NCBI RefSeq assembly: GCF_010731575.1
Contig: NZ_AP022617.1
Span: 992,001-1,056,000 of the forward strand
Source of the DNA: Mycolicibacterium monacense
GTDB taxonomy: Bacteria; Actinomycetota; Actinomycetes; Mycobacteriales; Mycobacteriaceae
Direction of reading: 5' to 3'
Length of the DNA: 64,000 bases
Part shown: in pieces, positions 56,939-64,000 of the stretch
Layout of the letters: every line of letters begins with the position of its first letter
How positions within the stretch are numbered: position 1 is the first letter of the stretch
Notes under the pieces: model-generated
Databases searched by the model: none
What the model was told of the DNA's origin: nothing
What the model saw: only the letters and a program-made list of their open reading frames with translations
Program-made: the position numbers and the translations under genes

Positions 56939-58016
56939 TTTTCGCGACGGTGAACCGGTTCGGTAGCGCGTATCGGTGGATCGTGCGGAACGTCTGCAGA
57001 TACTGACGCGACAGCGGACCCGTCGTGTACGGCAGGTCGTATTTGTCGCACAGCGCGCGCACGCGGTCCGCGATCTGGGCCAACCGGTTGCTCGGCAGAT
57101 CGGGGAACAGGTGATGTTCGATCTGGTAGCACAGGTGTCCGCTCATGAAGCCCATCGCGGGGCCGGCGTGAAAGTTGGCGCTGCCCAGCATCTGTCGGAG
57201 ATACCACGCACCCCGCGTCTCGTCCTCGAGGACCGCGGGGTCGAACTTGTCGGCGCCGTCGGGGAAGTGCCCACAGAAGATGACCACGTACGCCCACAGG
57301 TTGCGCAGCACGTTGGCCGCGACGTTGGCCAGCAGTGTCCGCCGGAACCGCCGTCCGCTGAGCGCGGGCAGGACCACGTAGTCCTTGCCGACCTGGCGTG
57401 CGACCTTGGCCAGCAGTTCCCGGCCGCCCTTCGAACCGCCGACGAGCAGTGCGCGGTCCCGGCTCGAGTGCAGACCGTGCAGCGCGATGCCCCACTCGAA
57501 GATCAACGCCAGCAACACGTTTCGTACAGGCGCCGCGAGGTAGTCCGGCTTCCACTCCTGGTCGGGGGACACCCGCAGCACGCCGAAACCCAGATCGTCG
57601 TCCACGCCGATGATGTTGTTGTACACGTGGTGGGTGTAGTTGTGCGAGTAGCGCCACTGGGACGACAGACCCGCCATATCCCATTCCCAGGTGTTCGAGT
57701 GGATCTCCGGATCGTTCATCCAGTCCCACTGCCCGTGCCCGACGTTGTGGCCGATCTCCATGTTCTCGATGCTCTTGGCGGTCGCGAGCGCGACGGTGCC
57801 CAGCACCCAGCCCACCTTCCCGCGGCTGCGGTGGATCAGGATCCGGGCGGCCGCGTCGAGCAGACGCTGAGCACGGATCGTGCGGCGGATGTAGGCGGCG
57901 TCGCGGGCACCCAGTGAGGCCTCGACGTCGGTGCGGATGGCGTCGAGCTCCGTTGCGAGTGCTTCGACATCCGCCTCGCTCAGATGCGCGTAGGCGGCGA
58001 CGTCCGTTATTGCCAC
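56931..58016 (-). CDS. desA3: Membrane fatty-acid desaturase (DesA3-like)
   Basis: The 361-residue integral membrane desaturase has the three His boxes HNVGH, HNYTHH and QIEHHLF in order, with hydrophobic segments between them. M. tuberculosis DesA3 (Rv3229c) is a stearoyl-CoA delta-9 desaturase that works with a reductase; the N-terminus MAITDVAAYAHLSEADVE matches the start that I recall for it. GTG 58016 is chosen for that reason and because GAGGA lies five bases upstream; GTG 58046 would add 10 residues. No reductase gene is adjacent. It is divergent in function from its clp neighbours and shares a terminator with clpX. Confidence 0.9.
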   Translation of the reverse strand: MAITDVAAYAHLSEADVEALATELDAIRTDVEASLGARDAAYIRRTIRAQRLLDAAARILIHRSRGKVGWVLGTVALATAKSIENMEIGHNVGHGQWDWMNDPEIHSNTWEWDMAGLSSQWRYSHNYTHHVYNNIIGVDDDLGFGVLRVSPDQEWKPDYLAAPVRNVLLALIFEWGIALHGLHSSRDRALLVGGSKGGRELLAKVARQVGKDYVVLPALSGRRFRRTLLANVAANVLRNLWAYVVIFCGHFPDGADKFDPAVLEDETRGAWYLRQMLGSANFHAGPAMGFMSGHLCYQIEHHLFPDLPSNRLAQIADRVRALCDKYDLPYTTGPLSRQYLQTFRTIHRYALPNRFTVAKMH

Positions 58017-58114
58017 ATGAGTCCTCGGGTCGGTGGGGGAGTACACACTCGCATGTGTGTTGCGCCCCGTGGTCAGGACCGGCTCCTCGAGGTGAGTCTA
58101 CGGACCCGGCGGCC

Positions 58115-58543
58115 TCAGGTGAGAACGACCTCGTCACCCTCGACCGCGACGGGCCGGCTCTTCAACGGTTCGGTCGCCGGCCCCTTGACGACCGAACCGT
58201 CCAGGCCGAAGCGGCTGCCGTGGCAGGGGCAGACGATCTCGCCGCCGACCACCTCGGACACCTTGCAGCCCTTGTGGGTGCACACGTTCGACAATCCGGT
58301 GAACGCACCCGGCGTCGGCTGCGTCACGACCAGGTCCTCCAGGACGACACCCGAACCGACGGGGACGTCGGCGACCTTCACAAGGGATTCGCCGGCGGAC
58401 GCGCCGGCGTCGGGTGACTCGGCCGGCTGCTCGGCCGGCGCCTCACCACCGGAACCGCACGCGCTCAACGCCGCGGCCAGGGTGCCCACCCCGGCTCCGA
58501 CAACGACCTGCCGCCGCGACATGTTCGACGTCTCGAATTCCAT
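58115..58543 (-). CDS. Tat-exported Rieske [2Fe-2S] lipoprotein
   Basis: The 142-residue protein has a twin-arginine signal (SRRQVVVGAG, residues ~8-17) ending in a lipobox-like LSAC, then a low-complexity linker (Glu/Ser/Ala/Pro). The Rieske domain follows with CTHKGC and CPCHGS, the two Cys-His pairs that bind the cluster. It should be an outward-facing electron carrier on the membrane. No cytochrome b or oxidase gene is adjacent, so its redox partner is unknown. ATG 58543 has GGAAAGG upstream; an earlier ATG (58615) has no support. Confidence 0.9.
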   Translation of the reverse strand: MEFETSNMSRRQVVVGAGVGTLAAALSACGSGGEAPAEQPAESPDAGASAGESLVKVADVPVGSGVVLEDLVVTQPTPGAFTGLSNVCTHKGCKVSEVVGGEIVCPCHGSRFGLDGSVVKGPATEPLKSRPVAVEGDEVVLT

Positions 58544-58633
58544 GGGCCCTGCCTTTCCGCTCAGAAGGCCGATGACGGAGATGATTCCCGGCCGCGGCCG
58601 CCGATGGGTCGACAACCGCGTTTTTCGTCACCG

Positions 58634-59938
58634 TCACCGCACTGTCTGACGACGCTCGGCGAGGACTTCGTCGATCACCGCGGCGATCTCGGCCACTCCG
58701 TCGCGGCGTGTGAAGGCGACCTCGAGCCGTCGGGCGTTCTCCCGGTAGTGCGCGCGGTCGAGCACGTCGCGGACCGCCGAGCGGATCGCACCGGGAGTCG
58801 GCGTGCCGGTGCGCAGGTCGACACCGGCACCGGTCCAGGCGACGCGCGCGGCGACCTCCGGCTTGTCCTCGGTGTCGCCCGCGACCACGAGCGGCACGCC
58901 GAGGGACAGCGCGCGCTGCACCGCACCGAACCCGCCGTTGGTGACCATCACGTCGACCTTCGGAAGCAACACGTCATGCGGAATGAATTCGGCCACATGG
59001 GTATTCGTCGGCAGGGCGGTGTGAGGTACGGAAAGTCCACGGCCACCGGTGGTGACCACCACGGTGACTTCCTCACCGGCCAGCGCCTCGACGGTCGGCA
59101 GCAGTAGCCGCCGGGGGTCGGCGTTGTCGACGGTGCCCTGGGTGACGTGCACCACCGGGCGTCCGCCGTCGAGCGCCCCCCACCACGGGGGCGGGGTGAA
59201 CGTCTGCGTCCGTGCGGGATGCACAGCGCCCACGTAGCGCACATGAGGCGGCAGATCGCCGCGCGGATAGTCGAATTCGGGGACGGTAGGGGCGATGAAG
59301 CGGTCGGCGAGCAACGCGGCGTCGGTGACGAACATCGGCAGCGGGCGGCTGTTCATCCGGTGCAGCGCCTCGTCGGCGGCCCGGTGGCAGCCTCGCAGGA
59401 GGACCCGGTGCGTCAGCGTGGTCAGCGCCGAGTTGCGCAGCCACCCGAGCGGGCTCGACGACGGCGGCAGACCCAACCCCGGAGGAGCGGTGTCCCGGCT
59501 GCTGATCAACAGCGGCGTGGTCGAGTAGGCCAGCACCGGTGGGCGGGCGGCGTGTTCACCGAGCAGGAACGGCAGGATGCCCAGGAACATCGCGTCGACG
59601 ATGACGGCGTCATACCGTGTCTCGGCGAACGCCTCGGCCAGGGCTGCCGCCTGATGGGGCAATGGGGTCACGAAGACGTTGGTGATGTCGAAGTCGACCC
59701 GTTTGATGCCGGACGTCTTCTCGCGCCCGGGGAGGCTTTCGTTGAGCCGGCTCTCGTCGATGTCGGTCTGCGGCGGCAGGGCGCGGGGTCGTGCCCCGGC
59801 CGCGCGGATCATCCCGGCGCGCGCGGCCGAGGTCAGGACCGTGACCCGGTCACCGCGGTCGACGAGGCCGCGGGCGAGGTTGAGCAACGGCCCGAGGTGG
59901 CCTATCGGCGACATGGACGCGATCAGTACTTCCGGCAT
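58634..59938 (-). CDS. GT1-family glycosyltransferase (UGT/MGT type)
   Basis: The 434-residue soluble enzyme has the GT-B fold of macrolide- and lipid-glycosyltransferases. The N-terminus is SPIGHLGPLLNLARGL, and the C-terminal donor site contains VTNGGFGAVQRALSLGVPLVV and GDTEDKPEVAARV (the usual HGG is NGG here and the final DQ is ED). It transfers a sugar to a small hydrophobic acceptor, possibly a lipid or xenobiotic. ATG 59938 has AGGAG upstream. An imperfect palindrome lies just before it (59948-59987). It is not linked to the polysaccharide block. Confidence 0.87.
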   Translation of the reverse strand: MPEVLIASMSPIGHLGPLLNLARGLVDRGDRVTVLTSAARAGMIRAAGARPRALPPQTDIDESRLNESLPGREKTSGIKRVDFDITNVFVTPLPHQAAALAEAFAETRYDAVIVDAMFLGILPFLLGEHAARPPVLAYSTTPLLISSRDTAPPGLGLPPSSSPLGWLRNSALTTLTHRVLLRGCHRAADEALHRMNSRPLPMFVTDAALLADRFIAPTVPEFDYPRGDLPPHVRYVGAVHPARTQTFTPPPWWGALDGGRPVVHVTQGTVDNADPRRLLLPTVEALAGEEVTVVVTTGGRGLSVPHTALPTNTHVAEFIPHDVLLPKVDVMVTNGGFGAVQRALSLGVPLVVAGDTEDKPEVAARVAWTGAGVDLRTGTPTPGAIRSAVRDVLDRAHYRENARRLEVAFTRRDGVAEIAAVIDEVLAERRQTVR

Positions 59939-59947
59939 CTCGAACTC

Positions 59948-59987
59948 CTGGCTTGGCGGTGTCCATCGGACTTCGATGGTCAGCCAG
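59948..59987 (-). terminator. Nested inverted repeat between fdhD and the GT1 gene
   Basis: CTGGCT (59948) pairs with AGCCAG (59982) outside, and CCATCG (59963) with CGATGG (59974) inside a five-base loop. It could end the fdhD transcript or act as an operator for the GT1 gene, whose AGGAG site overlaps it. Confidence 0.4.
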
Positions 59988-60032
59988 GTGACGGCGTACG
60001 GACTTGGAGGTTTCGTGGAGATCGCGTGGAGA

Positions 60033-60857
60033 TCAGCGGGTGATGCGGTCCGGCCGGGTGTAGACGTTCATCGACTGGCCGCGCAGGAAGGCCACCAGCG
60101 TGAGGCCGGACTGGCCGGCCAGGTCGACCGCCAGCGACGACGGCGCCGATACCGCGGCGAGCACCGGGATACCCGCCATGACGGCCTTCTGCGTCAGCTC
60201 GAAGGATGCCCGGCCGCTGACCAGAAGCACCGTTCCGGTCAGGGGGATGCGGTCGGCCTCGAGTGCCCAGCCGATCACCTTGTCGACGGCGTTGTGCCTA
60301 CCGACATCCTCGCGCACGACGAGCATCCCGCCGTCGGCGGTGAACAGCGCGGCGCCGTGCAGCCCGCCGGTGGTGGCGAACACCTTCTGCGCCGCCCGTA
60401 GCCGATCCGGCAGTGCGGACAACGTGTCGGCGCCCACCCGGGTGGGGTCGTCTCCGGGTCCGTGTCGGCTGATGAGTTGCACGGCCTCCAGGGAGGCCTT
60501 GCCGCACACCCCGCACGACGAGGTGGAATAGAAGTTGCGCCGCAGATCCGGACTGGGTGCGGACACGTGCGGCGCCAACGCCACGTCGAGCACGTTGTAG
60601 GTGTTGACGCCGTCATCGCCCGCGCCGCGGCAGTACCGCACCGTCAGCACGTCGTCGCGGTGCCCGATGATTCCTTCGGTGAGCAGAAAGCCTTGTGCCA
60701 GTTCGACATCCGACCCGGGTGTACGCATCGTGACGGTGAGTGGTTCGCCCCCGACGCGGATCTCGAGTGGCTCTTCGACCGCCAGCGTCTCGGGCCGCGC
60801 GACGCTGGTTTCGGCGGTGATGTGGTGTATGCGCCGCCGCGCGGTGACACGACCCAT
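60033..60857 (-). CDS. fdhD: Formate dehydrogenase accessory sulfurtransferase FdhD
   Basis: The 274-residue protein has the CGVCG motif (C115, C118) that carries persulfide from a cysteine desulfurase to the molybdenum cofactor. GRHNAVDK and a C-terminal [11 protein letters not shown] also match FdhD. It is needed for bis-MGD enzymes; the only such enzyme in the window is the oxidoreductase at 31143-33299. ATG 60857 lies nine bases after the beta-propeller lipoprotein gene, so the two are co-transcribed. Confidence 0.95.
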   Translation of the reverse strand: MGRVTARRRIHHITAETSVARPETLAVEEPLEIRVGGEPLTVTMRTPGSDVELAQGFLLTEGIIGHRDDVLTVRYCRGAGDDGVNTYNVLDVALAPHVSAPSPDLRRNFYSTSSCGVCGKASLEAVQLISRHGPGDDPTRVGADTLSALPDRLRAAQKVFATTGGLHGAALFTADGGMLVVREDVGRHNAVDKVIGWALEADRIPLTGTVLLVSGRASFELTQKAVMAGIPVLAAVSAPSSLAVDLAGQSGLTLVAFLRGQSMNVYTRPDRITR

Positions 60858-60866
60858 GCCTCCAGC

Positions 60867-61958
60867 CTAGGAGGTGACGTCGATGATCTGGACCACGCCT
60901 CCGGTCACACCGGCGACGAACAGCCTGCCGGTCGTGGGGTCGACGGCGACGGTGTAGGGATTCTGCACCGTCGGGAACCGCGCCACCTCCCGCGGCGTCG
61001 GTTCGGCCATGTCGTACCCGACGACCTCGTTGGTGCCCGAGGACGCCACCCACACCCGGTCGTGGTTCGGGTCATAGGTGATGCCGTAGGGCCCGCCGGG
61101 CTGTGCCGCCAGCCCCACTTCTCGCGGCTCCGGCCGCGGCGTGAACACGCGCACGGCGTCACCGCGGGTGTCGGTCACGATCAGCCGGCCGTGCTTGTCG
61201 GCGACCTGGTGGGTCGGTCCTTCGCCGGCGGTTGTTGCACCGACGATCGTCAGCTCTTCGGTGTCGTAGACGGTGAGGTCGTTCTTGCGGACGTCGAGCA
61301 ACCCCATCGAGTCGCCGACCGGCGCGAGACCGGCGGGCTGGACACTGTCGGTGAACACCTTGACGATCTCGTCGCCGCGCAGGACGGTCACCGTCCCGCC
61401 GAGTTCGTTGGCCACGAAGACCGTGCCGTTGGGGGCTTCGGACGCGTCGTGCGGGAACGTGCCGGTGACGATCTGCGACTGGGACTCGCCACCGGGCAGC
61501 GCGACGCGAATGAGCGCGTCGGCACTTTCGACGGGGACCAGCACCGGGCCGCCGGGCCGCGCCAGCTGCAGGTGACGGCCGAACCCGGGCAGCGCGGTAC
61601 GGCCGGTGACCTCTCCGGTATCGGCGTCGAGAAGTACCAGCTCGTCGGGCTGACGTTTCAGTACGGCGACGGTGCGCGTCTGCGCGTCGACGACGATGCC
61701 CTCCGGCTGGGCTCCGACCGCGACGGTGCGACCGGGCACGGGTGTCGTCGGGGCCGGCGCCCGCTGTGGTTCGGCCGGTGGCGGCAGCCCCTCGACGGGT
61801 GGGCGGCTGCCTTCGGTCGGCACTCCGGACGGCAGCAGCCCGGTGGTCGTCGCGGTGGCGGCGGACGTCGACGGTGGTTGCGCCGACTGTTCCGACGCGC
61901 ACCCGCCGACCACGGTGAGGACGGCGGCCGCGGCCGCGGCGGCGCGGAGCAGGGCCAT
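60867..61958 (-). CDS. Beta-propeller (YncE-like) lipoprotein
   Basis: The 363-residue protein has a signal peptide with lipobox VVGGC (C20), a Pro/Thr/Ser-rich linker to ~75, and about six repeats of the YVTN/NHL propeller type (PEGIVVDAQTRTVAV, GPYGITYDPNHDRVWVASSG, NPYTVAVDPTTGRLFVAG). It is exported and membrane-anchored; such propellers bind ligands or proteins. It precedes fdhD by nine bases. Whether it has a role with molybdoenzymes is not visible from sequence. The start ATG 61958 has no strong ribosome-binding site. Confidence 0.82.
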   Translation of the reverse strand: MALLRAAAAAAAVLTVVGGCASEQSAQPPSTSAATATTTGLLPSGVPTEGSRPPVEGLPPPAEPQRAPAPTTPVPGRTVAVGAQPEGIVVDAQTRTVAVLKRQPDELVLLDADTGEVTGRTALPGFGRHLQLARPGGPVLVPVESADALIRVALPGGESQSQIVTGTFPHDASEAPNGTVFVANELGGTVTVLRGDEIVKVFTDSVQPAGLAPVGDSMGLLDVRKNDLTVYDTEELTIVGATTAGEGPTHQVADKHGRLIVTDTRGDAVRVFTPRPEPREVGLAAQPGGPYGITYDPNHDRVWVASSGTNEVVGYDMAEPTPREVARFPTVQNPYTVAVDPTTGRLFVAGVTGGVVQIIDVTS

Positions 61959-62036
61959 GGTGGTGCGGTACCCGCTCGCCGACGCTGACGCGCGCGCCGG
62001 CGATGACGCGATGGTGACGGCTGTTCCGCGCGGCGG

Positions 62037-62705
62037 TCAGTCGGCGCCGGGCACAGATCCCCGGGCCGGCTGCAGGTAGGTGACGATCGCGTTGGTCAGT
62101 CCGCGCCGGGCGAGGTCCAGGTCGTAGTACGAACCGAGTTGGCGCTCGGAGACCAGACCGCGCATCGCGCCGGGGATGAACGAGGCGACTTCGCGGACAC
62201 GCTCGGGGTCGACGTCGACATCGGCGAACGCGGTCTGACAGGCCGCGATCCAGCTCTGGCCCCACGACTGCAGTTCGGCCGCGGTCCGAGGGTAGAGCCG
62301 TTCCAGTTCGGCGCCGTCGCGTGGCAGCGCCGCGCGCAGCGTCTCGATCGCGCGGGAGTCCGGAGCGGACAGACCGTCGAAGAGCACGTCGATGATGGCG
62401 GCGACCCGTGCCCGCAGGGGCGCTTCGGGTGTGGTGCTCGACCTGCCGATGAGCGTCCTCGCGAAGAGCGCCGGGGCGAGTTGTCCGCGGCGCTCGGCGG
62501 TGCGCGCGAGCACGGCCGCCCAGAGCCCGTCGATGTCCCCGAACTGGTACTTCACCGCACCCCAGGTGGCACCGGCGTCCTTGGCGATGCGGTTGGCCGA
62601 CGCCGCGGTGGCGTCACCCGTGGCGAGAGTCCGCAGCGCGGCGTCGAGCATCGCCTCACGGGTGGCCTGTCCGCGCCGGTTCGGGCGCCGGTTCACCTCT
62701 ACCAC
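62037..62705 (-). CDS. TetR-family transcriptional regulator
   Basis: The 222-residue regulator has the N-terminal HTH (AMLDAALRTLATG then SANRIAKDAGATWGAVKYQFGD) and a helical ligand domain. It is divergent from the Rieske oxygenase gene with only 36 bases between the starts, so it probably controls that gene and itself. GTG 62705 lies seven bases after TACGAT, a leaderless -10; GTG 62696 is the alternative. A CTCTAC-N13-GTAGAG inverted repeat spans its start and -10. The ligand is unknown, perhaps a steroid-like substrate of the oxygenase. Confidence 0.88.
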   Translation of the reverse strand: MVEVNRRPNRRGQATREAMLDAALRTLATGDATAASANRIAKDAGATWGAVKYQFGDIDGLWAAVLARTAERRGQLAPALFARTLIGRSSTTPEAPLRARVAAIIDVLFDGLSAPDSRAIETLRAALPRDGAELERLYPRTAAELQSWGQSWIAACQTAFADVDVDPERVREVASFIPGAMRGLVSERQLGSYYDLDLARRGLTNAIVTYLQPARGSVPGAD

Positions 62706-62721
62706 TTGACGAATCGTAGAG
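62697..62721. promoter_or_regulatory. Candidate TetR operator over the divergent promoters
   Basis: CTCTAC (62697-62702) and GTAGAG (62716-62721) form an exact inverted repeat with a 13-base spacer. It covers the TACGAT -10 (62713-62718, minus strand) and the start codon of the regulator gene, and ends 20 bases before the oxygenase ATG. Confidence 0.5.
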
Positions 62722-62741
62722 CCCTCTGTGATTCTTGTCCA

Positions 62742-63767
62742 ATGGCCAAACCGCCGTTGTCGATGAAGCCGACCGGCTGGTTCTGCGTGGCGTGGTCGGA
62801 CGAGGTCGGCGTCGGGGACGTGCGCGCGATGCACTACTTCGGCGAGGAGATGGTGGCCTGGCGCACACAGTCGGGCCGCGTCACCGTGATGAACGCCTAC
62901 TGCGAACACCTCGGCGCGCACCTCGGCCACGGCGGTCACGTGGTCGACGAGGTCATCCAGTGCCCGTTCCACGGCTGGCAGTGGAACGCCGAGGGTCGCA
63001 ACGTCTGCATCCCGTATCAGGACCGGCCCAACCGCGGCAGGCGGATGCGGACCTACCCGGTGGTCGAGCGCAACGACGCCATCTGGATCTGGCACGACGT
63101 CGACGGCCGCGAACCCTTCTTCGACGCCCCCGACGTGTTCGCCTCGTTCGCCGACGGCAGCAGCGCCGCGGGCTACTACCCGCAGCAGCGGCTCTTCCGC
63201 GGGTCGCTGGAGATGCACCCGCAGTACGTCCTCGAGAACGGCGTCGACTTCGCGCATTTCAAGTACGTGCACCAGACGCCGATCGTCCCGGTGTTCACCC
63301 GTCACGACTTCTCCGCACCCGTGTCCTACGTCGACTTCACCATCACGTTCGAAGGTGACGAGGGTCAGTCCATCGACGATGTGCGCAGCGGCGTCGAGGC
63401 CATCAACGGCGGGCTGGGCATCGCGGTGACCAAGAGCTGGGGGATGGTCGACAACCGCACGATCTCGGCGGTCACCCCCGTCGACGAGCGCACCTCCGAT
63501 GTCCGGTTCATGGTCTACATCGGACGCACTCCCGGTCGAGACGACCAGCGGGCCGCGGACAAGGCGCGCGGCTTCGGCGAGGAGGTCATCCGGCAGTTCG
63601 CCCAGGACATCCACATCTGGAGCCACCAGCGCTACTCCGATCCGCCCGCGCTGGCGACCGCCGAGTTCGAGGGTTTCACCGCGATCCGCCAGTGGGCCAA
63701 GCAGTTCTACCCGGACGGCATCGGTGGCAGCGCCGCCGAAGTCCACGCCGCACTACAGAAGGGCTGA
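62742..63767 (+). CDS. Rieske non-haem iron oxygenase, KshA-like
   Basis: The 341-residue oxygenase component has the Rieske cluster site CEHLGAHLGHGG and CPFHGW (C54, H56, C74, H77) and the mononuclear iron site NGVDFAHFKYVH (N166, D169, H172, H177). The layout matches 3-ketosteroid 9-alpha-hydroxylase KshA and related monooxygenases, which need a separate reductase. ATG 62742 is likely leaderless (GATTCT six bases upstream). It is divergent from the TetR gene and seven bases from the following reductase-like gene. A steroid or other polycyclic substrate is plausible. Confidence 0.87.
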   Translation: MAKPPLSMKPTGWFCVAWSDEVGVGDVRAMHYFGEEMVAWRTQSGRVTVMNAYCEHLGAHLGHGGHVVDEVIQCPFHGWQWNAEGRNVCIPYQDRPNRGRRMRTYPVVERNDAIWIWHDVDGREPFFDAPDVFASFADGSSAAGYYPQQRLFRGSLEMHPQYVLENGVDFAHFKYVHQTPIVPVFTRHDFSAPVSYVDFTITFEGDEGQSIDDVRSGVEAINGGLGIAVTKSWGMVDNRTISAVTPVDERTSDVRFMVYIGRTPGRDDQRAADKARGFGEEVIRQFAQDIHIWSHQRYSDPPALATAEFEGFTAIRQWAKQFYPDGIGGSAAEVHAALQKG

Positions 63768-63773
63768 ATCACC

Positions 63774-64000
63774 ATGTCCGACAGGCTTTCCCCGATCCGG
63801 GTCTTCCAGGTCGCGACCGGCAACGTCGGCACCGAGATGATCAAGCGGCTGCAGCACCGGCCCGACCTCGAACTGGTCGGCCTGCACTGCTACACACCGG
63901 ACAAGATCGGCCGCGACGCCGGCGAGATCGCCGGCATCGACCCGATCGGCGTGACCGCCACCGGTTCGGTCGACGAGATCATCGCGGCACGGCCCGACGT
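63774..64000 (+). CDS. NAD(P)-binding reductase, 5' part (dihydrodipicolinate-reductase-like)
   Basis: The first 75 residues are in the window; the gene continues beyond it. IRVFQVATGNVGTEMIKRL is a Rossmann fingerprint (GxGxxG variant with TGNVG) and ELVGLHCYTPDKIGRDAGEI follows. This pattern is seen in mycobacterial proteins annotated as dihydrodipicolinate-reductase-like or 2,4-diaminopentanoate-dehydrogenase-like. ATG 63774 begins seven bases after the oxygenase stop, so it is in the same unit and may act on the same compound. Function is otherwise unknown. Confidence 0.75.
   Translation, partial: MSDRLSPIRVFQVATGNVGTEMIKRLQHRPDLELVGLHCYTPDKIGRDAGEIAGIDPIGVTATGSVDEIIAARPD

Noticed and set aside
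59999..60022. Tandem GTGGAGATC repeat near 60014
   Set aside because: Two short copies only, in an intergenic gap; too little to call a regulatory site.
62722..63746. Upstream extension of the TetR frame through the oxygenase gene
   Set aside because: It is antisense to a clear Rieske oxygenase; the HTH begins just after GTG 62705.

Overview
The window is a high-GC actinobacterial chromosome segment, almost certainly from a rapidly growing Mycobacterium (Mycolicibacterium). From memory, the order plsC-plsB2, SSB paralogue, ABC-F ATPase, 180-kDa-class NAD-glutamate dehydrogenase, thioesterase, aglA, glbO, HNH protein, pepN, mycothiol-dependent thiol reductase, rpiB, nei1, lipP, tRNA-Gly, tRNA-Pro, tig, clpP1, clpP2, clpX follows the M. 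tuberculosis block Rv2484c to Rv2457c read in reverse. GTGA/ATGA stop-start overlaps and apparent leaderless promoters (TAnnnT 6-8 bases before ATG/GTG) also fit mycobacteria.

Region 1 (1-31 kb) is mostly conserved core. It holds phospholipid acyltransferases (plsC, plsB), a CopD/CtaG membrane protein, an SSB paralogue, an EttA-like ABC-F factor, the 1619-residue glutamate dehydrogenase, a hotdog thioesterase, alpha-glucosidase, truncated haemoglobin O, two HNH proteins, aminopeptidase N, a CPWC thioredoxin-fold reductase, RpiB, Nei1, a CPA1 antiporter and LipP. Genes that I do not recall in M. tuberculosis at this place are an acyl-CoA ligase, a deaminase/2-oxoglutarate dioxygenase pair, and a molybdopterin oxidoreductase (31.1-33.3 kb).

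Region 2 (33.6-52.1 kb) is an accessory block that reads as a Wzx/Wzy-type surface-polysaccharide cluster. It contains a BcsB-like secreted protein, a Wzz-like chain-length protein with a degenerate P-loop domain, two GT4 glycosyltransferases, a Wzx-like flippase, a Wzy-like polymerase, a polyprenyl glycosylphosphotransferase, a divergent cis-prenyltransferase, a UDP-galactopyranose-mutase-like flavoprotein, two paralogous beta-helix exported proteins (one a Tat lipoprotein, one Sec-exported), a GAF protein and a GjpA-like porin candidate. It ends next to tRNA-Gly/tRNA-Pro, between lipP and tig. Lipid-linked repeat assembly, flipping, polymerisation, length control and extracellular processing are all represented, which is unusual for a mycobacterium. 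This is the most interesting part of the window.

Region 3 (52.1-56.9 kb) is the two tRNAs and the proteostasis genes tig, clpP1, clpP2 and clpX, with a ClgR-like box before clpP1 and strong hairpin terminators.

Region 4 (56.9-64 kb) carries a DesA3-like desaturase, a Tat-type Rieske lipoprotein, a GT1 glycosyltransferase, a beta-propeller lipoprotein with fdhD, and a TetR regulator divergent from a KshA-like Rieske oxygenase. The oxygenase is followed by a reductase gene cut by the window end.

No CRISPR array, insertion sequence, integrase or rRNA gene was seen.
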